From: an uncultured Bacteroidales bacterium
GTDB taxonomy: Bacteria > Bacteroidota > Bacteroidia > Bacteroidales > P3
Direction of reading: 5' to 3'
Length of the DNA stretch: 16,516 bases
NCBI GenBank assembly: GCA_947177315.1
Contig: CAMWTX010000011.1
Location: 1 to 16,516, forward strand
Notes under the pieces: model-generated
Told to the model about the DNA's origin: nothing
The model's input: the letters and a program-made list of their open reading frames with translations, nothing else
Databases searched by the model: none
Shown: positions 1-6,405 of the stretch, one piece after another
Layout: every line of letters begins with the position of its first letter
Numbering within the stretch: the first letter of the stretch is position 1
Made by a program: the position numbers and the translations under genes

Positions 1-327
1 TTTGGCTTCTTTGGCAGCCTTGTGTGCCCAAACGCCCGTGTCGAGGTAAGCGGCTTTCTTGTTGAGCAGGTTGTAAGGAACGTAGCAGAACTGGGTGCTG
101 GCACCGCCGCCGAGGAAAAGCACGTGGTAACCTTCGGGAATGTTGTAGAGTTCTTTCCAGAGGGCTACGGTTTCGTTCATGATCGATTCCCATTCCTTGG
201 TACGGTGGGAAATTTCGATAACGGACATTCCGGTTCCCTTGAAATCTTTCAAGGCTTCGATACCGGCTTCAAGCGCGGGCTGGGGCAATTTGCACGGACC
301 CGCATTGAAAATGTGCACTTTTTTCAT
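1..327 (-). CDS. serC: Phosphoserine aminotransferase SerC, N-terminal part (runs off the left edge)
   Basis: The first 109 codons of SerC, the PLP-dependent enzyme that transaminates 3-phosphohydroxypyruvate with glutamate to give phosphoserine in the cytoplasmic serine pathway; family members often also act on the pyridoxal phosphate route. The protein opens MKKVHIFNAGPCKLPQPAL, the characteristic SerC start. It continues through a GMSVIEISHRTKEW segment (about residues 33-46) and a GGGASTQF loop (73-80), which in the family contacts the cofactor and substrate phosphates. The family is about 360 residues long, so roughly the last two thirds, including the PLP lysine, lies outside the window. 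The start is the ATG reading leftward from 327, preceded by a good promoter at 402-432. It is transcribed divergently from the nuclease pseudogene. The identification is firm. Confidence 0.95.
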   Translation of the reverse strand, partial: MKKVHIFNAGPCKLPQPALEAGIEALKDFKGTGMSVIEISHRTKEWESIMNETVALWKELYNIPEGYHVLFLGGGASTQFCYVPYNLLNKKAAYLDTGVWAHKAAKEAK

Positions 328-377
328 ATCAAATAAGTGTTTTAAAGTTTACTGGTTTTCTCTCCTTGCGGAAAGCC

Positions 378-392
378 GGGGCACTCCACCCC
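378..392 (-). other. Short GC stem-loop near the 5' end of the predicted serC transcript
   Basis: On the minus strand GGGG (392-389), a 7-nt loop and CCCC (381-378) can pair. The stem begins 10 nt after the -7 element, so it would sit almost at the 5' end of the mRNA. It is a short 4-bp stem, and pairing is inferred from sequence only. Confidence 0.3.
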
Positions 393-401
393 TAAACTTG
401 G

Positions 402-432
402 CAAAGTTAGCCCCAATTTTCTAATTGGCAAA
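402..432 (-). promoter_or_regulatory. Bacteroidetes-type promoter of serC (-33 TTTG, -7 TAACTTTG)
   Basis: Read on the minus strand, TTTG (432-429) is followed after exactly 19 nt by TAACTTTG (409-402). This matches the Bacteroides primary sigma factor consensus TTTG-N19-21-TAnnTTTG. It lies 74 nt upstream of the serC ATG, so a leader of about 65-70 nt is expected. It is the best-formed promoter in the window. Confidence 0.75.
413..428. repeat. Perfect inverted repeat CCAATT-TTCT-AATTGG in the serC promoter spacer
   Basis: A 6-bp perfect dyad with a 4-nt centre fills the spacer between the -33 and -7 elements of the serC promoter. Its position is that of a repressor operator, but no regulator gene is nearby and the dyad is short enough to be chance. 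Confidence 0.4.
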
Positions 433-549
433 ATTATAAAGCCAGAGAATAACGGTTATATGTATTCCTTATCTTCGAAAGGCTTTCATATTACTCGGGA
501 TTCATCCTAAAAGCATTCTCTCTGAATAGGAAAGAGGAAAATAAATCCA

Positions 550-557
550 TATATTTG
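550..557 (+). promoter_or_regulatory. Candidate -7 element TATATTTG for the DUF1016 gene
   Basis: TATATTTG fits TAnnTTTG and lies 59 nt before the ATG at 617. No TTTG is seen at the expected -33 distance, and the surrounding DNA is AT-rich, so a chance match is possible. Confidence 0.4.
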
Positions 558-616
558 CCAGCATATTAAAGAGAAAAAAACAAGAATGTATCTCATGGGA
601 TATATCCTAACTGACT

Positions 617-1643
617 ATGAGCAAAGATAAACCGATTGATATAACATTTCTGACCGATGTAATGCAAATCATCGATACCGCGCGTCATAATGCCGTTCGA
701 AGTGTCGATTTTTGTCGCGTACAGATGTATTGGCATATCGGCCGACGGATATTTGAAGAGGAACAGCAGGGTAAAGAACGAGCCGACTATGGAGCATATC
801 TTATAAAGGGTCTTGCCAAGTCGCTGGAGCCAGAATACGGGAGTGGATTTACGGTGCGGCAATTAGAACGTAGCCGACAGTTTTACAGGCTATACCCAAT
901 TGCGTCCGCACTGCGGACGCAATTGAATTGGTTTCAATATAAGTTACTTATATCCATTCCCAACACAGACAAACGTGAATACTATGAGTTGGAATCCGTC
1001 AACAACGGATGGACGGCACGCGAAACCGAACGTCAGATAAATTCACAACTCTACGAACGTCTGTTGTTGAGCAACGACAAGGAGGCTGTTTTGGCTGTGG
1101 CTCGCAAAGAGCGCATTCCACAAACGCCACAGGAAATCATCAAGGATCCTATGGTATTGGAATTTTTGGGTTTGGAACGAAAAGCATCCTATTTACGAAA
1201 AGGACCTAGAAAGTGCCATCATTTCCCATCTCGCTGACTTTTTGCTCGAAATGGGCAATGGCTTTTCTTTTGTGGCACGGCAAAAGAGAATTTTGCTTGA
1301 AGATGATGAATTCTTTGCCGATCTTGTCTTTTTCAATCGATTATTACGTTGTTTCGTTGTTATAGAATTGAAAACAGGAAAGTTGACACACCAAGATATA
1401 GGTCAATTGCAGATGTATGTAAACTATTACGACCGATACGAAAAACTTCCCGATGAAAATCCAACGATAGGTATTTTATTAGGCACAGATAAGAATGATA
1501 CGGCAGTAAAAATAACTTTACCGAAAGACAATAAAACAATACTTACGAGTGAATACAAACTGTATTTACCGACTCAGAATCAATTAATAGACGAAGTAAA
1601 CAGCGTAAGACAAGCCATCGAAAAGAACAAAAATACCCCATGA
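617..1643 (+). pseudogene. DUF1016 (YhcG-like) PD-(D/E)XK nuclease gene, disrupted by a +1 frameshift
   Basis: Codons 617-1192 encode the N-terminal DUF1016 helical/winged-helix part (192 residues; MYWHIGRRIFEEEQ near residues 36-49). After TCC TAT an extra T puts translation out of frame and it stops at 1235-1237. The missing part continues in the next frame from TAC at 1194 to the TGA at 1641-1643, with no stop at the junction. Together they would give about 341 residues, a normal length for the family. The C-terminal half keeps the nuclease signature: FADLVF aspartate, IELKTGKL (E-x-K) and the Q-x-x-x-Y segment GQLQMYVNYYD. The family is found in defence islands and on mobile DNA, and its exact role is not settled. 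Base and codon use is AT-richer than the neighbours, suggesting transfer. Two reading-frame halves as separate proteins, or a sequencing error, remain possible. Confidence 0.85.
897..925. repeat. 29-bp palindrome inside the DUF1016 coding sequence
   Basis: A perfect 14-bp inverted repeat with arms CAATTGCGTCCGCA (897-910) and its exact complement (912-925), separated by one C. It lies in the codons for the PIASALRTQLNW segment, the most conserved part of the N-terminal domain. As DNA it could extrude a cruciform, and as RNA it forms a very stable hairpin in the message. Confidence 0.85.
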
Positions 1644-1730
1644 AAATAATCGGCATCAACGGAAGTTCGCGTAAAGACGGTAATATGGCCGTTTTACTCC
1701 GCACGATGACCCCATACGTAAAATTCCGGA

Positions 1731-1758
1731 ATTGCAAAAAATGGGTTATTTTTGCAAT
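1731..1758. repeat. Perfect 10-bp inverted repeat overlapping the barrel-operon -7 element
   Basis: ATTGCAAAAA (1731-1740), an 8-nt centre and TTTTTGCAAT (1749-1758) are exact complements. The right arm overlaps the candidate -7 element TATTTTTG. There is no T-tract after it and few G:C pairs, so it is not a convincing terminator. An operator-like dyad or the end of a lost mobile element fit better. Confidence 0.7.
1747..1754 (+). promoter_or_regulatory. Candidate -7 element TATTTTTG for the outer-membrane barrel operon
   Basis: TATTTTTG matches TAnnTTTG and lies 48 nt before the ATG at 1803. No -33 TTTG is present at the usual distance; that position now carries sequence joined to the flavoprotein remnant. 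It is overlapped by the 1731-1758 inverted repeat. Confidence 0.45.
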
Positions 1759-1761
1759 CGG

Positions 1762-1777
1762 ACAGGTTTTTGCCTGT
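1762..1777 (+). other. Short stem-loop in the predicted leader of the barrel operon
   Basis: ACAGG (1762-1766) and CCTGT (1773-1777) can pair around a 6-nt loop. The stem starts 8 nt after the -7 element, so it would lie at or near the 5' end of the transcript. The helix is short and the pairing is inferred. Confidence 0.3.
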
Positions 1778-1802
1778 TGAAATCTGATAGAAAATCTGCA
1801 AG

Positions 1803-2561
1803 ATGAAACTTAACAAAGGACTTGTAGGCACGTTGTGGACGGTTTTGGTCCTGTTGTCGTTCTGTGGCGGCTTATCGGCACAGGGAGCCTACCGCATGTC
1901 GGAGTTCAGTTCGGAAGAGGACTTCAAGCATGAAGTAAGCCTTTCGGCAGGGCCGGCCATTCCCTTGGGCAACACCCGTACGTTTCTGCCCGCCAATGCC
2001 GGATTTGCCGATGCCATTCCGCAAGGCGCCCGTTTGGGCGGCGGCGTGAACGCGGCATACCGTTGCTATCCCTTGCACCAGCTTTATCTGGGCGTTACGC
2101 TGTTCGGGCAATGGTACGGCTACGACTACAAGCAAGTGAACCTGTCGTCCGCCGACCGCATCGAACATTCGGGCTGGGATGTTTACGGAGGCGCGGTCGA
2201 AATCGGAACACGCCTGCCCTTAGGCGTTTACGGGCTTTACTTCACGGCCCGAGTTCAAGCGGGCTTTGCGCTGATGTGTTCACCCGAATTGAACGCCATC
2301 TATTCCACCCAAACGGTAGGCGACATCGTACGCCCCATCCTGCAACGTTCCTTTACGGGCAACCTCTATCTGGGAGGCGGCATCGGGGTGCAATACCGTT
2401 TCCGCCGGCATCTGCTCGGCCATATCGGATTGGACTACACCTTTATGCCCACCGGCGGCTGGGGTTCGGACGAACCGATACGCTATACCGGCAACACCAC
2501 CGACATAAATCTCAAGATTTCCTCATTCGTTATCAGTGCCGGCGTTTCGTACGCATTCTAA
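1803..2561 (+). CDS. Outer-membrane beta-barrel protein (PF13568-like), first of a tandem pair
   Basis: A 252-residue exported protein. Residues 1-26 form a signal peptide (basic MKLNKG, a hydrophobic core, cleavage after LSA before Gln27). Cys21 is preceded by Phe and is a poor lipobox, so a lipoprotein is unlikely. The mature part has alternating polar/aromatic strands with short glycine turns (GPAIPLG about residues 50-56, LGGGIGVQYRF near 190-200) and ends VSYAF, the terminal aromatic expected of a barrel recognised by the BAM complex. I infer an outer-membrane location and an eight- to ten-stranded barrel; the substrate or role is unknown. It is followed 15 nt later by a paralogue and likely heads the operon that runs through comEC. 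It begins 22 nt after the flavoprotein remnant, so its upstream region may have been rebuilt by the insertion or deletion there. Confidence 0.85.
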   Translation: MKLNKGLVGTLWTVLVLLSFCGGLSAQGAYRMSEFSSEEDFKHEVSLSAGPAIPLGNTRTFLPANAGFADAIPQGARLGGGVNAAYRCYPLHQLYLGVTLFGQWYGYDYKQVNLSSADRIEHSGWDVYGGAVEIGTRLPLGVYGLYFTARVQAGFALMCSPELNAIYSTQTVGDIVRPILQRSFTGNLYLGGGIGVQYRFRRHLLGHIGLDYTFMPTGGWGSDEPIRYTGNTTDINLKISSFVISAGVSYAF

Positions 2562-2576
2562 AGGAGTTCGGTCTTT

Positions 2577-3344
2577 ATGAAAAATTTGAGAAACATACTC
2601 CTGGTGCTTCTGCTGGCAACGGTTCTTTTGCCTAAGGCATCCGCCGGGGTAGGCAGCCTGAAACGCGCTGAATTTGAGTTTCACATAGGCCCGGCTTTCC
2701 CGTTGGGGAGTTTCGGCAACAAAGCCTTTTCCGGATTCAGCGGCGAAAAGCCCTCCTACCGCCTGGATTACCACGGAGCCAAAATCGGACTGAACTACGG
2801 ATTGGCCTTTCAATACTACGCCACGCCCCATTTCGGTGTACTGGTGATGTTCAACGGGCATTCCAATAAGATATCCGCCAATAATTTTTCCACCTACAAC
2901 CCTACCTGGAACTGGAAAACGAACAGCCAGGGCAAATGGTCCGAATTCATGGCGATGTCCGGGCTCACTTTCCGCGTGAGTCTGTTGCCGAAAATGACCT
3001 TGGCATTCAGAGCTTATTTGGGTTACGCCCACTTGGTTGCCCCCTACTACGGCTCGGAAGTCAAAATACAGAACACAAACTATTTATACCAACTCAAATC
3101 GGCCTCGGACGCCAATTTCGGCTATGGCGCGGGAGCGGCGCTCAAATTCCTCGTGGCACGCGGATTCCACCTTGATATACGTTGCGATTACATGGGAGCC
3201 GTGCCGTTTTATTTCAGGCGTGTCAAGAGCACTTTGATTACGGAAATACCCAACGCCAATATTCCCGACCAAGTGTTCAGGAACACTTTCCACGAGAATT
3301 TCAGCATGATTAATTTGAGTTTCGGATTCACGGTAGCTTTCTAA
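2577..3344 (+). CDS. Outer-membrane beta-barrel protein (PF13568-like), second of a tandem pair
   Basis: A 255-residue exported protein. The signal peptide covers residues 1-23 (MKNLRN, leucine-rich core, cleavage after ASA). The mature sequence starts with an EFHIGPAFPLG strand that mirrors GPAIPLG of the preceding protein, has the G-x-K-x-G-L-N-Y-G and QYY-x-x-P-x-F-G pattern common in PF13568 proteins, and ends SFGFTVAF with a terminal phenylalanine. I infer an outer-membrane barrel; its cargo is unknown. The start is backed by AGGAG at 2562-2566, 10 nt before the ATG and immediately after the upstream stop, so the pair is probably co-translated. Its TAA overlaps the ATG of nth by one base. 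The two paralogues have diverged well beyond simple duplication, especially in loop regions. Confidence 0.85.
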   Translation: MKNLRNILLVLLLATVLLPKASAGVGSLKRAEFEFHIGPAFPLGSFGNKAFSGFSGEKPSYRLDYHGAKIGLNYGLAFQYYATPHFGVLVMFNGHSNKISANNFSTYNPTWNWKTNSQGKWSEFMAMSGLTFRVSLLPKMTLAFRAYLGYAHLVAPYYGSEVKIQNTNYLYQLKSASDANFGYGAGAALKFLVARGFHLDIRCDYMGAVPFYFRRVKSTLITEIPNANIPDQVFRNTFHENFSMINLSFGFTVAF

Positions 3345-4009
3345 TGGCACGGACTACAAGCAAAAAGGCACTGTATGCCGAGGTTCTGGCATGGTTTGCG
3401 GAAAATATGCCCTCCGCGCAGAGCGAACTGAATTTTGAAAATCCCTACCAGCTGTTGGTAGCCGTGATTCTTTCGGCGCAATGCACCGACAAGCGTGTCA
3501 ATATGGTTACTCCCGCACTGTTCGCGCGTTTCCCCGACGCGCGGAGCATGAGCCGGAGCGATGAGGCGGAAATCTATTCCTACATCAAATCGGTATCCTA
3601 CCCCAACAACAAGGCCGCGCACCTGCTGGGCATGGCCAAGATGCTGGAATCCGACTACAACGGCAAAGTGCCCGAAAAGATGGAAGACCTGATGCGTTTG
3701 CCGGGCGTGGGGCGCAAAACGGCCAACGTAATGACCGCGGTGGCTTTCGAAAAGCCCGCCATGGCGGTGGATACCCATGTTTTCAGGGTTTCGGCGCGCA
3801 TCGGCCTGACCCGCAATGCCAAGACCCCGCTCGAAACCGAACGCCAGCTGGTGGCCAACATTCCACAAGACATGCTCGGAACGGCGCACCATTGGCTGCT
3901 TCTGCACGGGCGGTACGTTTGCCTGGCACGCAAACCCAAATGCGAGCAATGCGGTCTGCGCCCGTATTGCGCCTACTACAAGGCTTTGCCCAAAGAATCC
4001 AAATCATAA
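3344..4009 (+). CDS. nth: Endonuclease III (DNA glycosylase/AP lyase)
   Basis: A 221-residue base-excision repair enzyme that removes oxidised pyrimidines and cleaves the abasic site. Visible hallmarks are LSAQCTDKRVN (43-53), the helix-hairpin-helix LPGVGRKTANV (119-129) with the catalytic lysine at 125, and VDTHVFRVSARIGL (142-155) with the catalytic aspartate at 143. At the C-terminus a complete 4Fe-4S motif Cys193-X6-Cys200-X2-Cys203-X5-Cys209 is present. Length and order match the E. coli enzyme (211 residues), where the lysine and aspartate are K120 and D138. The ATG overlaps the stop of the preceding barrel gene (TAATG), and lpxB follows after 11 nt, so it is embedded in an envelope operon rather than a repair operon. 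It appears fully functional. Confidence 0.96.
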   Translation: MARTTSKKALYAEVLAWFAENMPSAQSELNFENPYQLLVAVILSAQCTDKRVNMVTPALFARFPDARSMSRSDEAEIYSYIKSVSYPNNKAAHLLGMAKMLESDYNGKVPEKMEDLMRLPGVGRKTANVMTAVAFEKPAMAVDTHVFRVSARIGLTRNAKTPLETERQLVANIPQDMLGTAHHWLLLHGRYVCLARKPKCEQCGLRPYCAYYKALPKESKS

Positions 4010-4020
4010 GACGGCATCGG

Positions 4021-5145
4021 ATGAAATACTACATCATATCGGGAGAAGCCTCCGGCGACCTGCACGGCGCCAACCTTATCAAGAGCCTGCGCAAACAAGA
4101 CCCGCAGGCGCAGTTCCGTTGCTGGGGCGGCGATCTGATGCAGGCCGAAGGTGCGGTATTGGTAAAGCATTACCGCGATTTGGCCTTTATGGGATTTGCC
4201 GAGGTGGCGGCCCATCTGGGGCAGATTCTGCGCAACTTGAGCCTTTGCAAGAAAGACATGAAGGAATATGCGCCCGATGTGGTCATCCTGATCGATTATC
4301 CGGGCTTCAATATGCGCATGATGCGCTTTGCGTACAAGCAGGGTTACAAGGTGGTCTATTATATCGCGCCCCAAGTGTGGGCCTGGCGCACCAAACGCAT
4401 CAAGAAACTCAAGAAATACACGCATCAGGTATATACCTTGTTGCCTTTCGAGCGGAAATTCTACCAGAAATATCAGGCCACGGCACTTTTTGAGGGCAAT
4501 CCGCTGGCGGATGCCATTTCCGCCTACAAGCCCGACGAGGCTTTTATCGAAAGCTTCAAGCAAAAGGACACCCGCCCCGTGGCGGTGATTCTGCCCGGAA
4601 GCCGCAAGCAGGAGATAAACCGTATCTTTCCGCTTATGCTGCAGGTGGCCTCGCAGATGCCGCAATACCGCTTTGTGGTGGCAGGCACCAAGAACCTGCC
4701 GATAGAGATTTACCGGCACCATCTGCAGGATTATCCGCAAATGGAACTGGTATTCGGGCATACCTACGATTTGTTCTCGATAGCCCGCGCCGGCATGATC
4801 AAGTCGGGCACTTCCACGCTGGAAGCCGCCCTGTTCTCGGTTCCGCAGGTGGTCTGCTACCGCACCTCAGGCATCACCTACCGTTTGGGGCGTCTGCTGG
4901 TGAATCCGCAGGTGCGTTTCATCTCGCTGGTGAACCTCATTATGGACCGCTTGGTGGTATGCGAATTATTGCAAGGCGACTTTACCGCCCCGAGGCTCGC
5001 CCAAGAATTTGATAAAATTGTAAACGATACCCCCGAAAGAAAAAAAATGCTGCAAGATTACACTGAATTGCAACAGATTATGAGAAACGGCGTCACTTCT
5101 GAAAAGGTGGCGGTTTCGATAAAATCGATGTTTCGGGATTTATAG
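4021..5145 (+). CDS. lpxB: Lipid-A-disaccharide synthase LpxB
   Basis: A 374-residue GT19 glycosyltransferase that joins lipid X and UDP-2,3-diacylglucosamine to make the tetraacyl disaccharide of lipid A, acting peripherally at the inner face of the cytoplasmic membrane. Motifs in order are IISGEASGDLHGANLI (5-20), LAFMGFAEV (54-62), LIDYPGFN (90-97) with the family's conserved aspartate, YYIAPQVWAW (113-122), FEGNPLAD (157-164), ILPGSRKQEI and, near residue 260, KSGTSTLEAAL. The ATG at 4021 puts the GEASGD motif at residue 8 as in the family; in-frame codons further upstream lie inside nth and are not used. The last 40 codons are AT-richer and contain an A8 run at 5040-5047. No other lipid A gene is in the window. 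A SpoIID-domain gene follows after 12 nt. Confidence 0.96.
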   Translation: MKYYIISGEASGDLHGANLIKSLRKQDPQAQFRCWGGDLMQAEGAVLVKHYRDLAFMGFAEVAAHLGQILRNLSLCKKDMKEYAPDVVILIDYPGFNMRMMRFAYKQGYKVVYYIAPQVWAWRTKRIKKLKKYTHQVYTLLPFERKFYQKYQATALFEGNPLADAISAYKPDEAFIESFKQKDTRPVAVILPGSRKQEINRIFPLMLQVASQMPQYRFVVAGTKNLPIEIYRHHLQDYPQMELVFGHTYDLFSIARAGMIKSGTSTLEAALFSVPQVVCYRTSGITYRLGRLLVNPQVRFISLVNLIMDRLVVCELLQGDFTAPRLAQEFDKIVNDTPERKKMLQDYTELQQIMRNGVTSEKVAVSIKSMFRDL

Positions 5146-5157
5146 TATAACAGGAAT

Positions 5158-6405
5158 ATGAAAAAATTGATTTACCAATCGACGTTTTCTCGCCACGGCA
5201 TAATCCAAGCAAGGTTTTGTCCGCTCCGTGCCTGGTTCCAAAACCGTATCGGTTTCGGGATGGGGCTCATGTTGCTTTTCCTTTTGCCGGCAACGGTTCG
5301 GGGAACGGACCTTTCGGTGCGGGTCTTGTCGGACAAGGCCTACCCGAAAGCCTATTTTACGGCGGAACTCGGCCAATACCGCGTTTATGACGGCGACCAT
5401 AAACCCATCATGGAACTCGCTTCGGGCCAAACCTTGCGGATTTCGATCAAGGACGGACAGATAGAACTCCACCAAGGCGAGGAACTGGTAGGCATCTTCT
5501 ACAACCTCATCTTTGAAGGCAAGGGACTGAAAGCCATCTTTAGCCTGCAGGACAGCAGGAACAGTTCACAGAAATGCTTTTACGACGACCATCTGGACGT
5601 AAGCGTGGATAAGACGAAGCTGTTCTTCATCAACCATGTGGATTTGGAAAACTACGTGGCGGGGGTCGTGCAGTCGGAAGTGCGCGGCATCAGCGACCAA
5701 ACCGATTTCTACAAGGTTCAGGCCATTATCTCGCGCACCTACGCCATGGGCAACCTGCGCCGCCACAACGAAGAAGGCTTTGACCTCTGCGACGATGTGC
5801 ACTGCCAGGTTTACAAATGCCGCAACAACACCCCGATTATCCTCACCGCCACCGTACAAAGCGCCGGAGAGGTAATTGTAGATGGCAAAGACAACCTGAT
5901 TACCGCCTCTTTCTACTCCAATTCGGGCGGACAGACCGCCAATTCGGAAGATGTATGGAACGCTCCGGTAAGTTACCTGCGCTCGGTTCCCGACACGTTC
6001 TCGCTGGGCATGAAGAATGCCGTTTGGGAAAAAGTGATGCCCAAGTCCGAATGGCTTTCGTTCCTCAACCGGAAATACCAATACGACATTCACAATGCGG
6101 CGATGAAAGACAGCGCCCTGCATTTTCAACAACCCGAAAGGAAGGTGAACTTTGCAGGCGGCATCCCGCTTAAGAATATCCGTCGCGACATGCAGTTGCG
6201 GTCAACCTTTTTCTCTGTCGATACCAAAGGAAACGATGTGATCCTTTCGGGTCGGGGCTATGGCCATGGCGTAGGGCTCAGCCAAGAAGGAGTGGTAAGG
6301 ATGATCGATCTGGGGTACTCGGTTCGGGAAGCCATCGAGTACTACTACACCGGGGTCACCATCAAATCCCTGGAAGAACTGCCCGCCGGAAAACTGGGCG
6401 ATTGA
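5158..6405 (+). CDS. SpoIID/LytB-domain protein, likely peptidoglycan lytic transglycosylase
   Basis: A 415-residue exported protein with the SpoIID fold, first known from sporulation but common in non-sporulating Bacteroidetes. The core motifs are ENYVAGVVQSEV (164-175) with the presumed catalytic Glu174, YKVQAIISRTYA (185-196), CDDVHCQVYKC (211-221), ASFYSNSGGQTANSEDVW (250-267) and GRGYGHGVGLSQEG near the C-terminus. In B. subtilis and Clostridioides SpoIID, the glutamate cleaves peptidoglycan denuded of stem peptides. A hydrophobic stretch MGLMLLFLLPA starts at residue 35. The ATG at 5158 therefore gives a long 34-residue basic N-region; an alternative start at 5260 (residue 35) would give a tighter signal peptide but has no clear ribosome site. 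The gene lies between lpxB (12 nt) and comEC (4-nt overlap). Activity is inferred from motifs. Confidence 0.9.
   Translation: MKKLIYQSTFSRHGIIQARFCPLRAWFQNRIGFGMGLMLLFLLPATVRGTDLSVRVLSDKAYPKAYFTAELGQYRVYDGDHKPIMELASGQTLRISIKDGQIELHQGEELVGIFYNLIFEGKGLKAIFSLQDSRNSSQKCFYDDHLDVSVDKTKLFFINHVDLENYVAGVVQSEVRGISDQTDFYKVQAIISRTYAMGNLRRHNEEGFDLCDDVHCQVYKCRNNTPIILTATVQSAGEVIVDGKDNLITASFYSNSGGQTANSEDVWNAPVSYLRSVPDTFSLGMKNAVWEKVMPKSEWLSFLNRKYQYDIHNAAMKDSALHFQQPERKVNFAGGIPLKNIRRDMQLRSTFFSVDTKGNDVILSGRGYGHGVGLSQEGVVRMIDLGYSVREAIEYYYTGVTIKSLEELPAGKLGD

Larger units (their letters stand above)
328..616. other. Divergent intergenic region between serC and the DUF1016 pseudogene
   Basis: These 289 nt contain no gene that I can support. 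They hold the serC promoter (402-432), a candidate promoter for the nuclease gene (550-557) and a 10-bp palindrome GGATATATCC at 598-607 just before the nuclease ATG. Composition changes from mixed to clearly AT-rich from about 420 rightward, which may mark the left limit of the acquired segment. Confidence 0.6.
1640..1780 (+). pseudogene. 5' remnant of an NAD(P)H-dependent FMN reductase / flavodoxin-like gene
   Basis: The ATG at 1640 overlaps the TGA of the nuclease frame (ATGA). The frame opens MKIIGINGSSRKDGN, which is the N-terminal strand and flavin-phosphate loop (G-S-x-R-x-x-G-N) of the NADPH-dependent FMN reductase / iron-sulfur flavoprotein family, normally about 170-220 residues. 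After about residue 23 the sequence stops resembling the family (KFRNCKKWVIF) and ends at a TGA after 46 codons. I read this as a deletion remnant whose original 3' part has been replaced by the promoter region of the downstream barrel gene. A 7-bp repeat ACCCCAT at 1635-1641 and 1709-1715 brackets the conserved part. Expression as a 46-residue peptide is possible but unsupported. Confidence 0.7.

Noticed and set aside
22..336. Open frame on the plus strand at the left edge
   Set aside because: It is the antisense shadow of serC, whose minus-strand translation matches the family from the first residue.
1242..1643. Independent small gene for the C-terminal half of the nuclease
   Set aside because: Its apparent start is a TTG in the middle of conserved sequence; the homology continues upstream in the same frame to 1194, so it is the second half of a frameshifted gene.
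1731..1777. Rho-independent terminator after the nuclease and flavoprotein remnants
   Set aside because: The stem is A/T-rich and the T-run is part of the stem itself, not downstream of it; a -7 element overlaps it, so a promoter-associated dyad is the better reading.
430..1800. Complete integrated element with attachment sites
   Set aside because: The segment is AT-richer and looks acquired, but I found no flanking direct repeats, integrase, transposase or tRNA target.
3892..4020. Upstream extension of lpxB by 43 codons into nth
   Set aside because: The extension overlaps the iron-sulfur region of nth, and the family N-terminus begins at the ATG at 4021.
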